DNA from: Patescibacteria group bacterium
GTDB lineage: Bacteria; Patescibacteriota; Microgenomatia; UBA1406; GWC2-37-13
DNA: 64,000 bases
NCBI GenBank assembly: GCA_025057905.1
Contig: JANWUX010000002.1
Location: 62,001-126,000 of the forward strand
Reading direction: 5' to 3'
The notes below the pieces were generated by a model. It was not told the DNA's origin. It worked only from the letters and a program-made list of their open reading frames with translations, and did not search any database. Positions 42,565 through 51,733 of this stretch are shown in pieces. The translations under genes and the position numbers were made by a program. Position 1 is the first letter of the stretch, and every line of letters begins with the position of its first letter.

Positions 42565-43611
42565 CTATATCCCTCTTTTTTTGGCTAGAAGTTTCTCCCA
42601 GAGATAAGTTAGGTAATATCTAGGTGACAGAACAAAATCTTGAGTAGGAAGATAGCGGATTAATTTACCACCAAAGCCTGTCTTGAAAAAGGTCAGTCCT
42701 TGCCAGGACTTTGGGTTTCGCTTAGATTGATTGTCAAAAACTCCCCAGAAATTGTAAAAGTGACAGTGGCGAGTTTTCGCTTCTTTGATTGCTTCCCACT
42801 GAAGAAGATAGGTTGCCGGTAACTTACTGTGAACCGAGGCACCTTGATGATAGAAACCTGATTTTTTGGTAAAGAGGATTAACGCCCCGGCAAGCAGGTG
42901 ACCGCCAGTCTTCACTAATAAAATCAAGGAGTTATTGGTTTTTCTAAAGGCCAGAAACTCCTTTTTAAGATAATCTTTACTGAAGGGTATGAACTTTTCT
43001 CGGCTGGCAGTCTCAAGGTAGATTTGGTTAAACTCATCGACGGCTTCTGAGTCTTTTCTTTTTTCAAGAGTCAGGCCAAGCATCTGAGCTTTTCTAATCA
43101 GGTATCTAGTGGTTTTTCTCATCTGCGAAAGAAGCTCAGTTTCCTCAAGAAAGATAGTTTCTTGGTTGTTTGACTTAAATAAAGGAAGAACCCAGAAACT
43201 TTCGGCATGGAGATAAATTGGTGCCTCTTTGAAGCCCAAATTCTTAAAAAGGAGATAATTCTCTGGCGCATTTTCTAGGAAGGGAGCAATTCTTATGAAG
43301 TCAAATTTTTCTTTTTGAGCAACTTTCTTTAAAAAACCAAGAATTGAAATGAGAATCGTTTGAATCTTTTCTTTTTTTCGGAAAACTGGGCCGTGGGGCA
43401 TGAATAAAAAATGGCCCCTCTTGCTTCTCATCTTAATTACCAAAAAAATTGCCTCAAGACAATCACCATCAAAAACTCCCCCTCTCAAGATTGGATTCCC
43501 CAGGCTTTTCTGAAACTCTCCCCATTCCCAACTTGGAAGAAATGACGTTGCTCCAAACTCGTCAAAAAAAGCTTGCCAGAGTGGAAACGAGTCTATTGAT
43601 TTTATGGTCAT
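42565..43611 (-). CDS. FemAB/FmhB-like aminoacyltransferase (GNAT fold)
   Basis: This 348-residue protein resembles the FemAB peptidoglycan-bridge family: FLPSWEWGEFQKSLGNPILRG at the N-terminus, FLFMPHGPVFRKK, the coiled region MRKTTRYLIRKAQMLGLTLEK, AGALILFTKKSGFYHQGASV and YLLQWEAIKEAKTRHCHFYNFWGV. The family adds an amino acid from aminoacyl-tRNA to a cell-wall precursor or lipid. It is the last gene of a three-gene operon with an aminotransferase and a transglutaminase-like protein. Confidence 0.83.
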   Translation of the reverse strand: MTIKSIDSFPLWQAFFDEFGATSFLPSWEWGEFQKSLGNPILRGGVFDGDCLEAIFLVIKMRSKRGHFLFMPHGPVFRKKEKIQTILISILGFLKKVAQKEKFDFIRIAPFLENAPENYLLFKNLGFKEAPIYLHAESFWVLPLFKSNNQETIFLEETELLSQMRKTTRYLIRKAQMLGLTLEKRKDSEAVDEFNQIYLETASREKFIPFSKDYLKKEFLAFRKTNNSLILLVKTGGHLLAGALILFTKKSGFYHQGASVHSKLPATYLLQWEAIKEAKTRHCHFYNFWGVFDNQSKRNPKSWQGLTFFKTGFGGKLIRYLPTQDFVLSPRYYLTYLWEKLLAKKRGI

Positions 43612-43651
43612 TTCTTAATTTCTAAAGAATTGATCGGTTGATATATTTTAG

Positions 43652-44902
43652 TCAGTCGCCGATGGCTTTTTTTAACTCGTTGAGAATTATTTTTGCTTGG
43701 TCGATCTCAATGAGAGTTGGCAAGTTGATGATTTTTTTGGTTAATCGAAAGGCGACAGTACAGGTATTAAGGCTTCTTCTTGACTCGCCAGGAAGAGTTT
43801 TAAGGGGAAAAGTTTTTGGGGCGATAATGGAATCGTACCAGGTATCAAGAAAGATTTTTTTTTGTTCGAGGTGGGATATTACTCTGTCTCGTTGGTCGAG
43901 AAGTAGAGGGAAACGTACCAGTGGTTGATTTTGGTACCTATGAAGCGTTCGGGTATTGATTATCTTTCTTAATGAACTTAGGTTATTGACGTAGAAGTTG
44001 ACAACCTGAGCCCGCTGATAATTGTTCTTCTCTAGTTTTTTTAGCTGGTTTAGAAGAAGTTTAGCAAGGGCATTAGGATATTTCTTGTTGAGTAACTGAT
44101 CAAAATTTCCTTCTTTCTCTTCTGGGGTCAACTCCGCGGCCAGCAGGCCTAAACCTTGAGCTAATTTATGAATTAACTTCCCGATAAAGATTCGATAAGT
44201 CGTTTTTACTGTTACTACTATAGGTTTATAAAGAAGACATTTCATGATAAAACTATAGGATGGATACTCAAGGCCTCCGTGATCAAGCAATTTGATTATT
44301 TTTCTGTTTTGACTAACGACCCCGCCACCGAAAACCGAGCTGAGACTTTTTGATCGGCCAAAAGACAGTAGAAAAAAATGATTCAAAAATTTTTCCTTTG
44401 TTGCAAGACTCGTTGACATTAATCCATGTGCTAGATCTTCAATGAGAATCAGCTGATTTTTCATTGCTAGCTCAACCACTTTATCGCGGTTTTCTGGTTT
44501 TATGCCAAAAGTGTGCTGAAGGATAATCACCCGAGTGTTGTCGGCTAGTTTTTCTTTAAGATTTTCAATGTCCAAAGAAAAATCTTTTTCACTGATGTCA
44601 ACGAAGATCGGTTTCATTCCCAGGGCGACGATTGGCTCAATAACAGATTGACAGGTGAAGGCTTGAACGATCACTCGATCATTTCTTTTGAGATCAAGAG
44701 ACTTAAGAAGATTAAAAAGAGCTGACCGCCCGGTGAGAAAAAGGGCCATTTTGTAACTATTTTTACCGGCAAGCGCCAAAATCGTTTTTTTTACTTGTGA
44801 TATTTCTTTCCCTTTTTTCCATGACCATGGCTCAATTGTGGTCTTAAGTGAGATTAAAAGATCATCAGTCGTCTCGTTTGGACCAAGTCTGGCGAAGATC
44901 AT
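43652..44902 (-). CDS. DegT/DnrJ/EryC1/StrS-family PLP aminotransferase
   Basis: I start at ATG 44902 (MIFARLGPNETTDDLL), 2 bp after the upstream stop, rather than the TTG at 44914. The product is 416 residues. PLP-fold landmarks are ALFLTGRSALFNLLKSL, VIVQAFTCQSVIEPIVALG, LIEDLAHGL (the D that binds the pyridine N) and LSFGRSKSLSSVFGGGV carrying the likely Schiff-base Lys. The family typically makes amino sugars attached to nucleotides. It is flanked by FemAB- and transglutaminase-like genes. Confidence 0.85.
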   Translation of the reverse strand: MIFARLGPNETTDDLLISLKTTIEPWSWKKGKEISQVKKTILALAGKNSYKMALFLTGRSALFNLLKSLDLKRNDRVIVQAFTCQSVIEPIVALGMKPIFVDISEKDFSLDIENLKEKLADNTRVIILQHTFGIKPENRDKVVELAMKNQLILIEDLAHGLMSTSLATKEKFLNHFFLLSFGRSKSLSSVFGGGVVSQNRKIIKLLDHGGLEYPSYSFIMKCLLYKPIVVTVKTTYRIFIGKLIHKLAQGLGLLAAELTPEEKEGNFDQLLNKKYPNALAKLLLNQLKKLEKNNYQRAQVVNFYVNNLSSLRKIINTRTLHRYQNQPLVRFPLLLDQRDRVISHLEQKKIFLDTWYDSIIAPKTFPLKTLPGESRRSLNTCTVAFRLTKKIINLPTLIEIDQAKIILNELKKAIGD

Positions 44903-44904
44903 CT

Positions 44905-45744
44905 TTAAAGACAAATGGGTTTTTGAATTATCTCAAAGTTTATCCTTTTATTGTTAAATTTTATCGTTAGATCACAGCCAAAAGAGAAGACTAATCGGTC
45001 AGCCGGAACTGATCCAAAACCGCCTTGGCGTTTTGACTGGTCTTTCAGTCTTCGCCACTCAATGGCCGGATCAAGAGGAAACCACTCGACATTAGGAAGC
45101 TTTACCTCAAGCCAAGCGTGAATAATTAAGTGATTAAAACCGAGGGAAATTTGACCAAAAGAAAGCAGTCGAGTGAAGATGTTTTTTTTAACAAGAAAAC
45201 CAACAACTAACCGAGTTGGGATTCCAAGCGCCTGAATTAGTGAACCAAGAAAAGTAGCAAAACCGCCACAGTCAGTTCGCCGCTGGCGTAGAGCTTGGTC
45301 AAAGGGATAGAGACCGTCTATTGGGTGGCCATAGTCAAGGTAGTCGAGAGTGAAAAAATACATCTTTTTAATAATTTCGCTTAATCGTTTTTCTCCTTTT
45401 ATCAGCTGACGGGCAATTTTTTTAATCTCTGGATTATCGCCGTTGATAAACCGATTGTTAATCGGCGTTAATTTTTTTCCTTGATAGTCGCTGAGGAGAA
45501 AAGTTTTGGAAATTTTTTTGAAAATTGGTTTTAGAATCCCTTTAAACTTAATACCCAAAGGACAATTCGGTCGATTAGAATAAAAAACAACAATCTGATT
45601 GCCCCAAATCTTTTCTTCAATGATTTTATTGGGACTACCGATAACTTGCAGGTTTTCTATCTTCTGATACTCGTTTGAACAAGGTAGAGAAAAAATCACC
45701 TTTTTTCCTAATTGTGGTGTGTTTTTTTTCAGAAAAAAATTCAT
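44905..45744 (-). CDS. Transglutaminase-like (papain-fold) protein
   Basis: This 279-residue protein has the catalytic Cys in RRTDCGGFATFLGSLIQALGIPTRLVVG, the His in IIHAWLEVKLP and the Asp in WFPLDPAIEWR, a complete Cys-His-Asp triad. There is no obvious signal peptide. It may act as a protease or amide-forming enzyme. First gene of the operon with DegT and FemAB; these genes together hint at a peptide-bearing glycan. Confidence 0.83.
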   Translation of the reverse strand: MNFFLKKNTPQLGKKVIFSLPCSNEYQKIENLQVIGSPNKIIEEKIWGNQIVVFYSNRPNCPLGIKFKGILKPIFKKISKTFLLSDYQGKKLTPINNRFINGDNPEIKKIARQLIKGEKRLSEIIKKMYFFTLDYLDYGHPIDGLYPFDQALRQRRTDCGGFATFLGSLIQALGIPTRLVVGFLVKKNIFTRLLSFGQISLGFNHLIIHAWLEVKLPNVEWFPLDPAIEWRRLKDQSKRQGGFGSVPADRLVFSFGCDLTIKFNNKRINFEIIQKPICL

Positions 45745-45804
45745 CTCTAAAGAATTTTTTTTAACTTATGGCAGAAAAATACTTTTTTGTTATTTTCTTT
45801 TTAA

Positions 45805-45833
45805 TTGATTTTTTTTGAACCTTAGTTTACAAT
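45805..45833 (+). promoter_or_regulatory. Candidate promoter of the CBS/permease operon
   Basis: TTGATT (45805-45810), a 17-bp spacer and TACAAT (45828-45833) lie about 20 bases before the ATG at 45854. Confidence 0.5.
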
Positions 45834-45853
45834 AGTTTTTTACTCTAAAGATA

Positions 45854-46330
45854 ATGAGTTTAAGTGTTGATCTTAAAATAAAAGATCTCGTTGAGACCGA
45901 CATCCCCAGCGGTTCTGCTGAAGTAAAGGTAAGCGACGCTCTTAATTTGATGATTCAAAAAAGAGTTAATATTTTCGTAGTTGTCAATAAAGATAAAAAA
46001 ATCAAAGGCGTCTTTACCCTCTATGATATTCTTGATAGATTAATCCCTTTTTTTATTAAGATCGATACTTCTTTAGGTTTTATCTCGACAAATGAATTGA
46101 TCACTGAAGAAAGAATTAGAAGCTTGTCTAATCTTCGAGCTAAGGATCTAATGGTAAAAAAAGTTTATTGTTTAAAGGAGGAAGAAGAGATGATCAAGGC
46201 AATTATTATGATGTATGTCAAAAATTTTGATTACATCCCCGTTATCAACAAGGAGCATCAACTAGTTGGGGTGGTTAATCGAACTAATGTCGAAAAGAAG
46301 ATCATCGAGATAATTAATTCTTTTTCCTAG
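45854..46330 (+). CDS. CBS-domain pair protein
   Basis: This 158-residue protein is one Bateman module. First CBS: SAEVKVSDALNLMIQ..FVVVNKDKKIKGVFTLYDILDRL. Second: LRAKDLMVKKVYCLKEEEEMIKAIIMM..IPVINKEHQLVGVVNRTNV. It would sense adenine nucleotides. It lies 28 bp upstream of a permease gene, so it may regulate that transporter. Confidence 0.85.
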   Translation: MSLSVDLKIKDLVETDIPSGSAEVKVSDALNLMIQKRVNIFVVVNKDKKIKGVFTLYDILDRLIPFFIKIDTSLGFISTNELITEERIRSLSNLRAKDLMVKKVYCLKEEEEMIKAIIMMYVKNFDYIPVINKEHQLVGVVNRTNVEKKIIEIINSFS

Positions 46331-46358
46331 GCTAACTTTTAATTTTTCCTCTTGATTT

Positions 46359-47663
46359 ATGGAATCAGTTTCGGGAATTATTCCGCCGCTTCTTTTTCTC
46401 TTTCTTCTCTTTCTTTTAGTTACTGACCGGTTTAATCGATCAATAATCACTGCCTTGTTTGCAATTTTCTTTGTCATTTTTAACTTTATTAACTTTGAGA
46501 AAGCGGTTGAGAGTATTGATTTCAACACCATTGGGCTTCTTGTCGGAATGATGATCATTGTCTCGGTGATTGCCAAGACTGGTATTTTTCAGTTTTTGGC
46601 GATTAAGATGCTCAAGCTTGCTAAGGGCCGGCCGGTGAGACTAATGATCTATCTCTCTTTGCTCACCGCCTTTCTCTCGGCTTTCCTTGATAATGTGACC
46701 ACCATCTTATTGGTTACACCAGTGACTCTTTATATCACAAAAATTTTGGGTGTCTCACCTTTTCCGATTGTTATCTCTTTGATTTACTTTTCCAATATCG
46801 GCGGAACGGCCACTCTTATCGGCGATCCACCAAACATTATCATCGGCAGTGAAGCAAATCTAACCTTTAATGATTTCCTTAAGTACAATACGCCAGTGAC
46901 GGTGATCAACACCTTTATCATTCTTAGCTTGCTCTTCTTGATTTTTAAGAATCAACTTAGAAAGAAAAAAGTACCTCTTGAGTTAATCAAAAAAATAAAG
47001 GAAGAAAGGCTGATTAAAGACAAAGTTTTTACTCTCAAGGCAATTCTTATCTTGGTTCTAGTCTTAATTGGTTTTGTTACTCACAGTCTGACTCACATTG
47101 AAAACTCAATTATTGCTCTGAGCGGAGCTTTCTTGATCTTGCTTTTATCAGTAAGAGAGCCAGACGAGATTTACAAAGAGATTGAGTGGTCATCAATCTT
47201 TTTTTTAATTTCTCTATTTGTGATTATGGCCGCGGTTGAGCAAACAGGTTTTCTTGAGTTGATTTCTAATGGTCTCTTTTCTCTGACGAAAGGAAACGTC
47301 GAACTTAACACGTACCTAATTTTACTTACCAGTGGCCTCTCTTCGTCAATAACTGGTAACCTTCCCAATACACTTCTTTTTATCAAGATTATCGAGGGAA
47401 TTGCTAAGATGGGTGTGGATGTGTTTCCGATGTGGTGGGCCTTATCGTTGGGAGCTTGTTTTGGCGGTAATGCTAGTTTAATTGCCTCAGCTGTCAATAT
47501 TGTCGGCGCTGACATTTATAACAAGAATATTCTGGAAAATGGCCAAAAAAATAGTCCCTCTCAAAAGATTAACTTTATTAATTTCTCTATGTATGGTTCT
47601 CTGGTGACCCTTGTCTCTCTTCTTGTCAGCTTTTTCTATCTCAAAGTTAGTTTTTTTAATTAA
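46359..47663 (+). CDS. ArsB/NhaD (SLC13-like) ion transporter
   Basis: This 434-residue protein has about eleven to twelve helices. Family features are LVGMMIIVSVIAKTGIFQFLAIKML, FLSAFLDNVTTILLVTPV and IGGTATLIGDPPNIIIGSEANLTF in the first half, and GLSSSITGNLPNTLLFIKI and GACFGGNASLIASAVNIVGA in the second, the inverted-repeat re-entrant loops of this superfamily. Substrate could be Na+/H+, arsenite or an organic anion. Confidence 0.87.
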   Translation: MESVSGIIPPLLFLFLLFLLVTDRFNRSIITALFAIFFVIFNFINFEKAVESIDFNTIGLLVGMMIIVSVIAKTGIFQFLAIKMLKLAKGRPVRLMIYLSLLTAFLSAFLDNVTTILLVTPVTLYITKILGVSPFPIVISLIYFSNIGGTATLIGDPPNIIIGSEANLTFNDFLKYNTPVTVINTFIILSLLFLIFKNQLRKKKVPLELIKKIKEERLIKDKVFTLKAILILVLVLIGFVTHSLTHIENSIIALSGAFLILLLSVREPDEIYKEIEWSSIFFLISLFVIMAAVEQTGFLELISNGLFSLTKGNVELNTYLILLTSGLSSSITGNLPNTLLFIKIIEGIAKMGVDVFPMWWALSLGACFGGNASLIASAVNIVGADIYNKNILENGQKNSPSQKINFINFSMYGSLVTLVSLLVSFFYLKVSFFN

Positions 47664-47682
47664 CTTAGAAGAAGGGCAGTTC

Positions 47683-48921
47683 TTAGTTAAACTGACATTT
47701 TTGGTAGACACACAGATCATTCGTGCAGCAGATTGGTTCTTTTTTTAAGATTTTGACAATGCGCCACAAGTTTCTCAGAAGTGAGCCTTTGATATAAAGA
47801 AAATCGCCTGGTTTTATCATTTTATCGAGAATCTTAGCCGCTTCAACAACATTTTTGGCAAAAAACACTTTCTCTTTGAAAGAAGCTACCTTCTTGAGTT
47901 CATTGATTGTGTATTTTCGATAGTGACCAACGCCAATGATAATGTCTGGAGGGTATTTAATAATAGTTTCGGCAGTTTTTCTATGATCTTTGATCGGATG
48001 ACAAAGCTCCCCCATCACGCCAATAATGGCGATCTTTCTTCCTTGGTAAGGAAAAGAGTAAAAGGTCTTCAATCCTTCATCAGTAGAGGTTGGATTGGCT
48101 CGAAGGGAGTCATTAAGAATAAGAGTTTTTCTTGGACCCAATTCCAGACTCATTCTTCCTTTTAGAGGTCTTATTTCTTTAAGAGAATTGACTATTAACT
48201 GGTAAGCTTTTTTTGGATTTCTAAAGATTGAAACTAAAACGGCAAAAATAGCGGCAAAGTTTCTCTGATGATGAAGACCAAGGAGTTTTGTTTGAAAGAA
48301 ATATTTCTTACCATAATAGGTAATTGAAAACGAGGTTCCCTCGAGAGTGATTTTAGCCGTTTTGGGATCAATTAAAAACTGACACATTTCTCGACTCTCT
48401 CCATAAAAGATCACCTTAGCTTGGGTGAAGAGTGCCATTTCTCGGACATTTTGGTCATCCCAGTTGAGAATAGCCACGCCACCAGTCTCTTTGGAGGGTA
48501 AAGATTCGATGAGCTTTCGTTTTTCTCTGATTACATTTTTGACAGAGCCAAGATGCTCGCGATCGGTGTGAACTGTTGAGATACCACTGACGATACCGAT
48601 GGTTGGTTTGGCAATATCAAGATGATTATCCATCTCGCCTATGTGATCAACGCCAAGCTCCCAAACGACATACTTTGTCCATGGTCGAACTTTAAGAGCT
48701 GTGATCGGAACATTGAAATTAGTGTCTAAGTTGACATCTGTGACCACTGTTGACCCAGCATCTTTGAGGATCTTGGCTAAGGTTTGGGTGATGCTCGTCT
48801 TTCCTTGGGAGCCAGTGATGCCAATCTGAAGAGGTCTGAAAAACGACAACCATTTCTTGGCGATGATTCTTCTTGTTTGATGATAGAGCTTCTTGATACC
48901 TTTTGGTTGATAATCAGCCAT
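47683..48921 (-). CDS. MurF-like Mur ligase
   Basis: Start moved to ATG 48921 (MADYQPKGIKKLYH); the track's TTG at 48936 overlaps the ZIP gene. It has 412 residues. The ATP site GITGSQGKTSITQTLAKIL, VWELGVDHIGEMD, AILNWDDQNVREMA and LILNDSLRANPTSTDEGLKTF (MurF-type DxYNANP) place it with UDP-MurNAc-tripeptide:D-Ala-D-Ala ligases. The C-terminus ends with three Cys (CCTND..KCQFN has four in total). It makes peptidoglycan precursor or a related peptide. Confidence 0.85.
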   Translation of the reverse strand: MADYQPKGIKKLYHQTRRIIAKKWLSFFRPLQIGITGSQGKTSITQTLAKILKDAGSTVVTDVNLDTNFNVPITALKVRPWTKYVVWELGVDHIGEMDNHLDIAKPTIGIVSGISTVHTDREHLGSVKNVIREKRKLIESLPSKETGGVAILNWDDQNVREMALFTQAKVIFYGESREMCQFLIDPKTAKITLEGTSFSITYYGKKYFFQTKLLGLHHQRNFAAIFAVLVSIFRNPKKAYQLIVNSLKEIRPLKGRMSLELGPRKTLILNDSLRANPTSTDEGLKTFYSFPYQGRKIAIIGVMGELCHPIKDHRKTAETIIKYPPDIIIGVGHYRKYTINELKKVASFKEKVFFAKNVVEAAKILDKMIKPGDFLYIKGSLLRNLWRIVKILKKEPICCTNDLCVYQKCQFN

Positions 48922-48928
48922 CTCTTTT

Positions 48929-49681
48929 TTACTCAAGGAAAGTTAACAAAAACATAACCATCACTCCAAGTCCAAATGCCCCAACTTGAATCAAACCTTT
49001 GGAGATTTTGGTTTCTCGATGAAGCTCAGGAATAAGATCCGAGCCAGCAATGTAGACAAAATTTCCAGCAACAAAAGCAGCTAGATAGAAGAAAAAGTGG
49101 TCAGCTCTTTGCCCGAAAAAATAAGCTAAAAAAACACCAAGGATCGCTGATAGGGCAGTCAGAAAATTTAAGATCGTGGCTTTTTTTGCCTTTAAACCGC
49201 CATAAACAAGAACAGCAAAGTCTCCAATTTCTTGGGGAATCTCGTGAAAGACAACCGCTAGCGTGGTTGCTAAGCCAGTGGCAAAGTTAAGACTGTAAGC
49301 TGAAATAATCGCCATTCCATCGAGAAGATTGTGAAAAAAATCACTCCAGAGGTTCATTAGGGCAACCGGTCTGGCGGAAATCTTTTTTTCTTCAGGCAGA
49401 AGATGAATATGGCGCCAGCGAATGATCTTTTCCAGAATCAAAGTGAAAATGATTCCGCCAATTAAGAAAAAACCGAGATTTAGGTTAAAACCTGTCTCTT
49501 CAGATATTTCCGGAATTAAGTGAAAAAAAACATTTCCAAAAAGAGCCCCGGCAGAAAAAGAGATGAGATAGATTAAAAGTTGATTGAGATGATCTTTTTT
49601 AATAATGAAGATAATTAGACCAACCACGGCAAGAAGGCTGATGATTAAAGTTGACAGAAGGGCAAAAAAGAGAGTTTCCAT
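48929..49681 (-). CDS. ZIP-family metal transporter
   Basis: This 250-residue protein has about seven to eight membrane helices. The metal-binding helices carry the ZIP signature NLWSDFFHNLLDGMAIISAY (helix 4) and VVFHEIPQEIGDFAVLVYGGL (helix 5, HEIPQE). It imports Zn2+, Fe2+ or Mn2+. It lies directly upstream of the MurF-like gene on the same strand and divergent from the photolyase gene (41 bp apart). Confidence 0.9.
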   Translation of the reverse strand: METLFFALLSTLIISLLAVVGLIIFIIKKDHLNQLLIYLISFSAGALFGNVFFHLIPEISEETGFNLNLGFFLIGGIIFTLILEKIIRWRHIHLLPEEKKISARPVALMNLWSDFFHNLLDGMAIISAYSLNFATGLATTLAVVFHEIPQEIGDFAVLVYGGLKAKKATILNFLTALSAILGVFLAYFFGQRADHFFFYLAAFVAGNFVYIAGSDLIPELHRETKISKGLIQVGAFGLGVMVMFLLTFLE

Positions 49682-49722
49682 CAGGAAAAAGCTAAGGATT
49701 AGGTAAAATTATACCAAAAAAG

Positions 49723-51102
49723 ATGGTACTTCAGAGAGTTTTTCTTACCAATGACCGACAAATTGATTCAAAAAAAGAATTTGTTCTTTACTGGGTTCAA
49801 ACAGGCTTAAGAATTAAAGACAACTACTCTCTGAAATTTGCCATTGAGACAGCTAATAAACTCAATAAACCACTTTTAGTTGTCTTTGTTCTTAAAGTTT
49901 TCCCTAATGGAAATCTTCGGCAGTATCTATTCTTAAAACAAGGATTGCTTGAGTTTAAAGAGAATCTTAAGATGCTTGGAATAAGTTTTGTGGTAAAAAA
50001 GGTAGAAAACTTCAAAGAGGTGATAAGACTATTTAATAGGGCTTGTTTAGTGGTCACTGATTTTGGCTATCTTCGGCGTCAGCGATTCTGGCGCCAATAT
50101 TTTTCATCAAAAATTGAAACAACCTTCGTTGAGGTTGAGAACAATAGTGTTTTCAATGTTAAGATCATTTTTCCGAAAAAGGCCGAGTTTGCTTTTCAAC
50201 TGAGAAAAAAAATCTTTGAGCGACTCGCTTTTCTTGAAAAAGATTTTTCTTTGCCTGAGGTGAGAATTAAAGAAAGACTTTTTTTCCAAGCCTGCGACGA
50301 GGTTAAAAAGATCTTTGATGGTCTTCAATTCAAAGAGGACGTCACCCCAGCTTTCTTTATAGGCGGAGAGGCGGAGGCAGGCCGGCGACTTAACTTATTT
50401 ATCGAAAAAAAACTCCCCTACTATCGAAGATACCGAAGTGATCCCTCAAAAAACTTTCAATCAGACCTGTCTCCTTATCTTCATTTTGGATTTATTTCCC
50501 CGGTCACAATCGTCAGGAAAATCCTAAAAAGCCACTCAGTTAAAGATGAAAATGTCTTCTCTTTTCTCAATGAACTTTTGGTTTGGCGAGAACTTGCCAG
50601 AAATTTTGTTTACTTTGAACCAAACTACGACAACTGGCAAAATCTCCCCCCCTGGGCAATCAAAACTCTCGACCGCCATCAGTCAGACAGGCGCAGTCAT
50701 GACTACTCTCTTGAGGCTTTGGAAAAAGCCAAAACCCATGATCCCTACTGGAATGCTTGTCAAAAAGAGATGGTTATCACCGGTAAAATGCACAACTACA
50801 TGAGAATGTACTGGGCCAAAAAAGTCATTGAATGGACAAAGGATTGGCGCCAGGCCTACCAGTGGTTAGTTTACCTAAATGATAAGTATGAGCTTGACGG
50901 CCGGGATCCCAACGGCTATGCCGGCATTGCCTGGAGTTTTGGCCAGTTTGATCATCCCTGGGCTGAGCGACCAATTTTTGGCCTGGTTAGATACATGAGT
51001 GCCAGCGGTCTAGAAAGAAAGTTTAACATTGGTGCCTATTTGTCAAAGATTAACTCCCTCGAAAAAGCTCATAAAGAATCACCGCCAGAAAGAGGAAGTT
51101 GA
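49723..51102 (+). CDS. phr: Class II CPD photolyase
   Basis: This 459-residue protein opens with the antenna/Rossmann domain FVLYWVQTGLRIKDNYSLKFAIETANKLNKPLLVVF, which is class II-like. The FAD domain contains DPYWNACQKEMVITGKMHNYMRMYWAKKVIEW and DGRDPNGYAGIAWSFGQFDHPWAERPIFG, the class II hallmarks. It uses blue light and FADH- to split cyclobutane pyrimidine dimers. Its 3' end overlaps the lycopene cyclase gene on the other strand by 53 bp. Confidence 0.95.
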   Translation: MVLQRVFLTNDRQIDSKKEFVLYWVQTGLRIKDNYSLKFAIETANKLNKPLLVVFVLKVFPNGNLRQYLFLKQGLLEFKENLKMLGISFVVKKVENFKEVIRLFNRACLVVTDFGYLRRQRFWRQYFSSKIETTFVEVENNSVFNVKIIFPKKAEFAFQLRKKIFERLAFLEKDFSLPEVRIKERLFFQACDEVKKIFDGLQFKEDVTPAFFIGGEAEAGRRLNLFIEKKLPYYRRYRSDPSKNFQSDLSPYLHFGFISPVTIVRKILKSHSVKDENVFSFLNELLVWRELARNFVYFEPNYDNWQNLPPWAIKTLDRHQSDRRSHDYSLEALEKAKTHDPYWNACQKEMVITGKMHNYMRMYWAKKVIEWTKDWRQAYQWLVYLNDKYELDGRDPNGYAGIAWSFGQFDHPWAERPIFGLVRYMSASGLERKFNIGAYLSKINSLEKAHKESPPERGS

Positions 51103-51721
51103 ATCCGTAAAGAAAGTCTTCAATTGGAATTGATAACACTCGCTTCTGAACAAGAATTTTTTCTTCATAGATGACAATTGGTCTCTTGGTTAGATAGAGA
51201 TTAAAAATAAAAGTTAAGCCAAAAATAAGTATGGAAAAAACCAAGAAGCGAAGACTAAGGAGATGAGGCTTCTCGAAAAAAAGTCGGTCAGCGAGAATCA
51301 GGCTTAAATTGGCGAAAACGACAAAAGCCAGATAAGGTTTTCTTTTCCAAAAAAACAAAATAAGGTAAAAAGCAATGATAAACCCAAAAATTAAAAAATT
51401 CAGCCAGGAGAAACTGATTTCTTGAGGAATGATTTTCCTAAGGTTAAGCCAGATAACCAAAGAAGAAAAAATTACTACTGGAAAAAATAAGACCTCCTCG
51501 ACCGGCAGTTTGAGAATCTTTAGCCCGATGAGATGTTTTTCGTTAAACGACCACCAATGGTTGGTCACCTGGTGGTCATGGAGAATAAATAAAGCTGAGG
51601 TAACAAAAACTGAAAGAAAGAGTTCCCTGCTTACTCCTAAGAGCGTTTCTCGGTAGAAAAGATGAGCCATAAACGGCAAACCCAAGATGATGGTGTTAAA
51701 GAGCAGATACTCTAACTTCAT
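51050..51721 (-). CDS. Lycopene cyclase, fused CrtYc/CrtYd type
   Basis: This 223-residue protein has six to seven membrane helices in two homologous halves. Half 1 has NHWWSFNEKHLIGLKILKLPVEEVLFF (PVEE at 73-76); half 2 has RPIVIYEEKILVQKRVLSIPIEDFLYGF (PIED at 199-202). These are the lycopene cyclase domain motifs, as in archaeal CrtY, actinobacterial CrtYc/Yd and fungal CrtYB. It would form beta- or epsilon-type rings on lycopene. It follows the prenyl synthase gene by 12 bp as the last gene of the carotenoid operon. Confidence 0.85.
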   Translation of the reverse strand: MKLEYLLFNTIILGLPFMAHLFYRETLLGVSRELFLSVFVTSALFILHDHQVTNHWWSFNEKHLIGLKILKLPVEEVLFFPVVIFSSLVIWLNLRKIIPQEISFSWLNFLIFGFIIAFYLILFFWKRKPYLAFVVFANLSLILADRLFFEKPHLLSLRFLVFSILIFGLTFIFNLYLTKRPIVIYEEKILVQKRVLSIPIEDFLYGFNFLFLAVILYELFRGS

Positions 51722-51733
51722 TCTTGATTACTT

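Noticed and set aside
47664-47700. Hairpin between permease and MurF-like genes as a terminator
   Set aside because: An 11-bp stem with one mismatch exists, but no T-run follows it on either strand.
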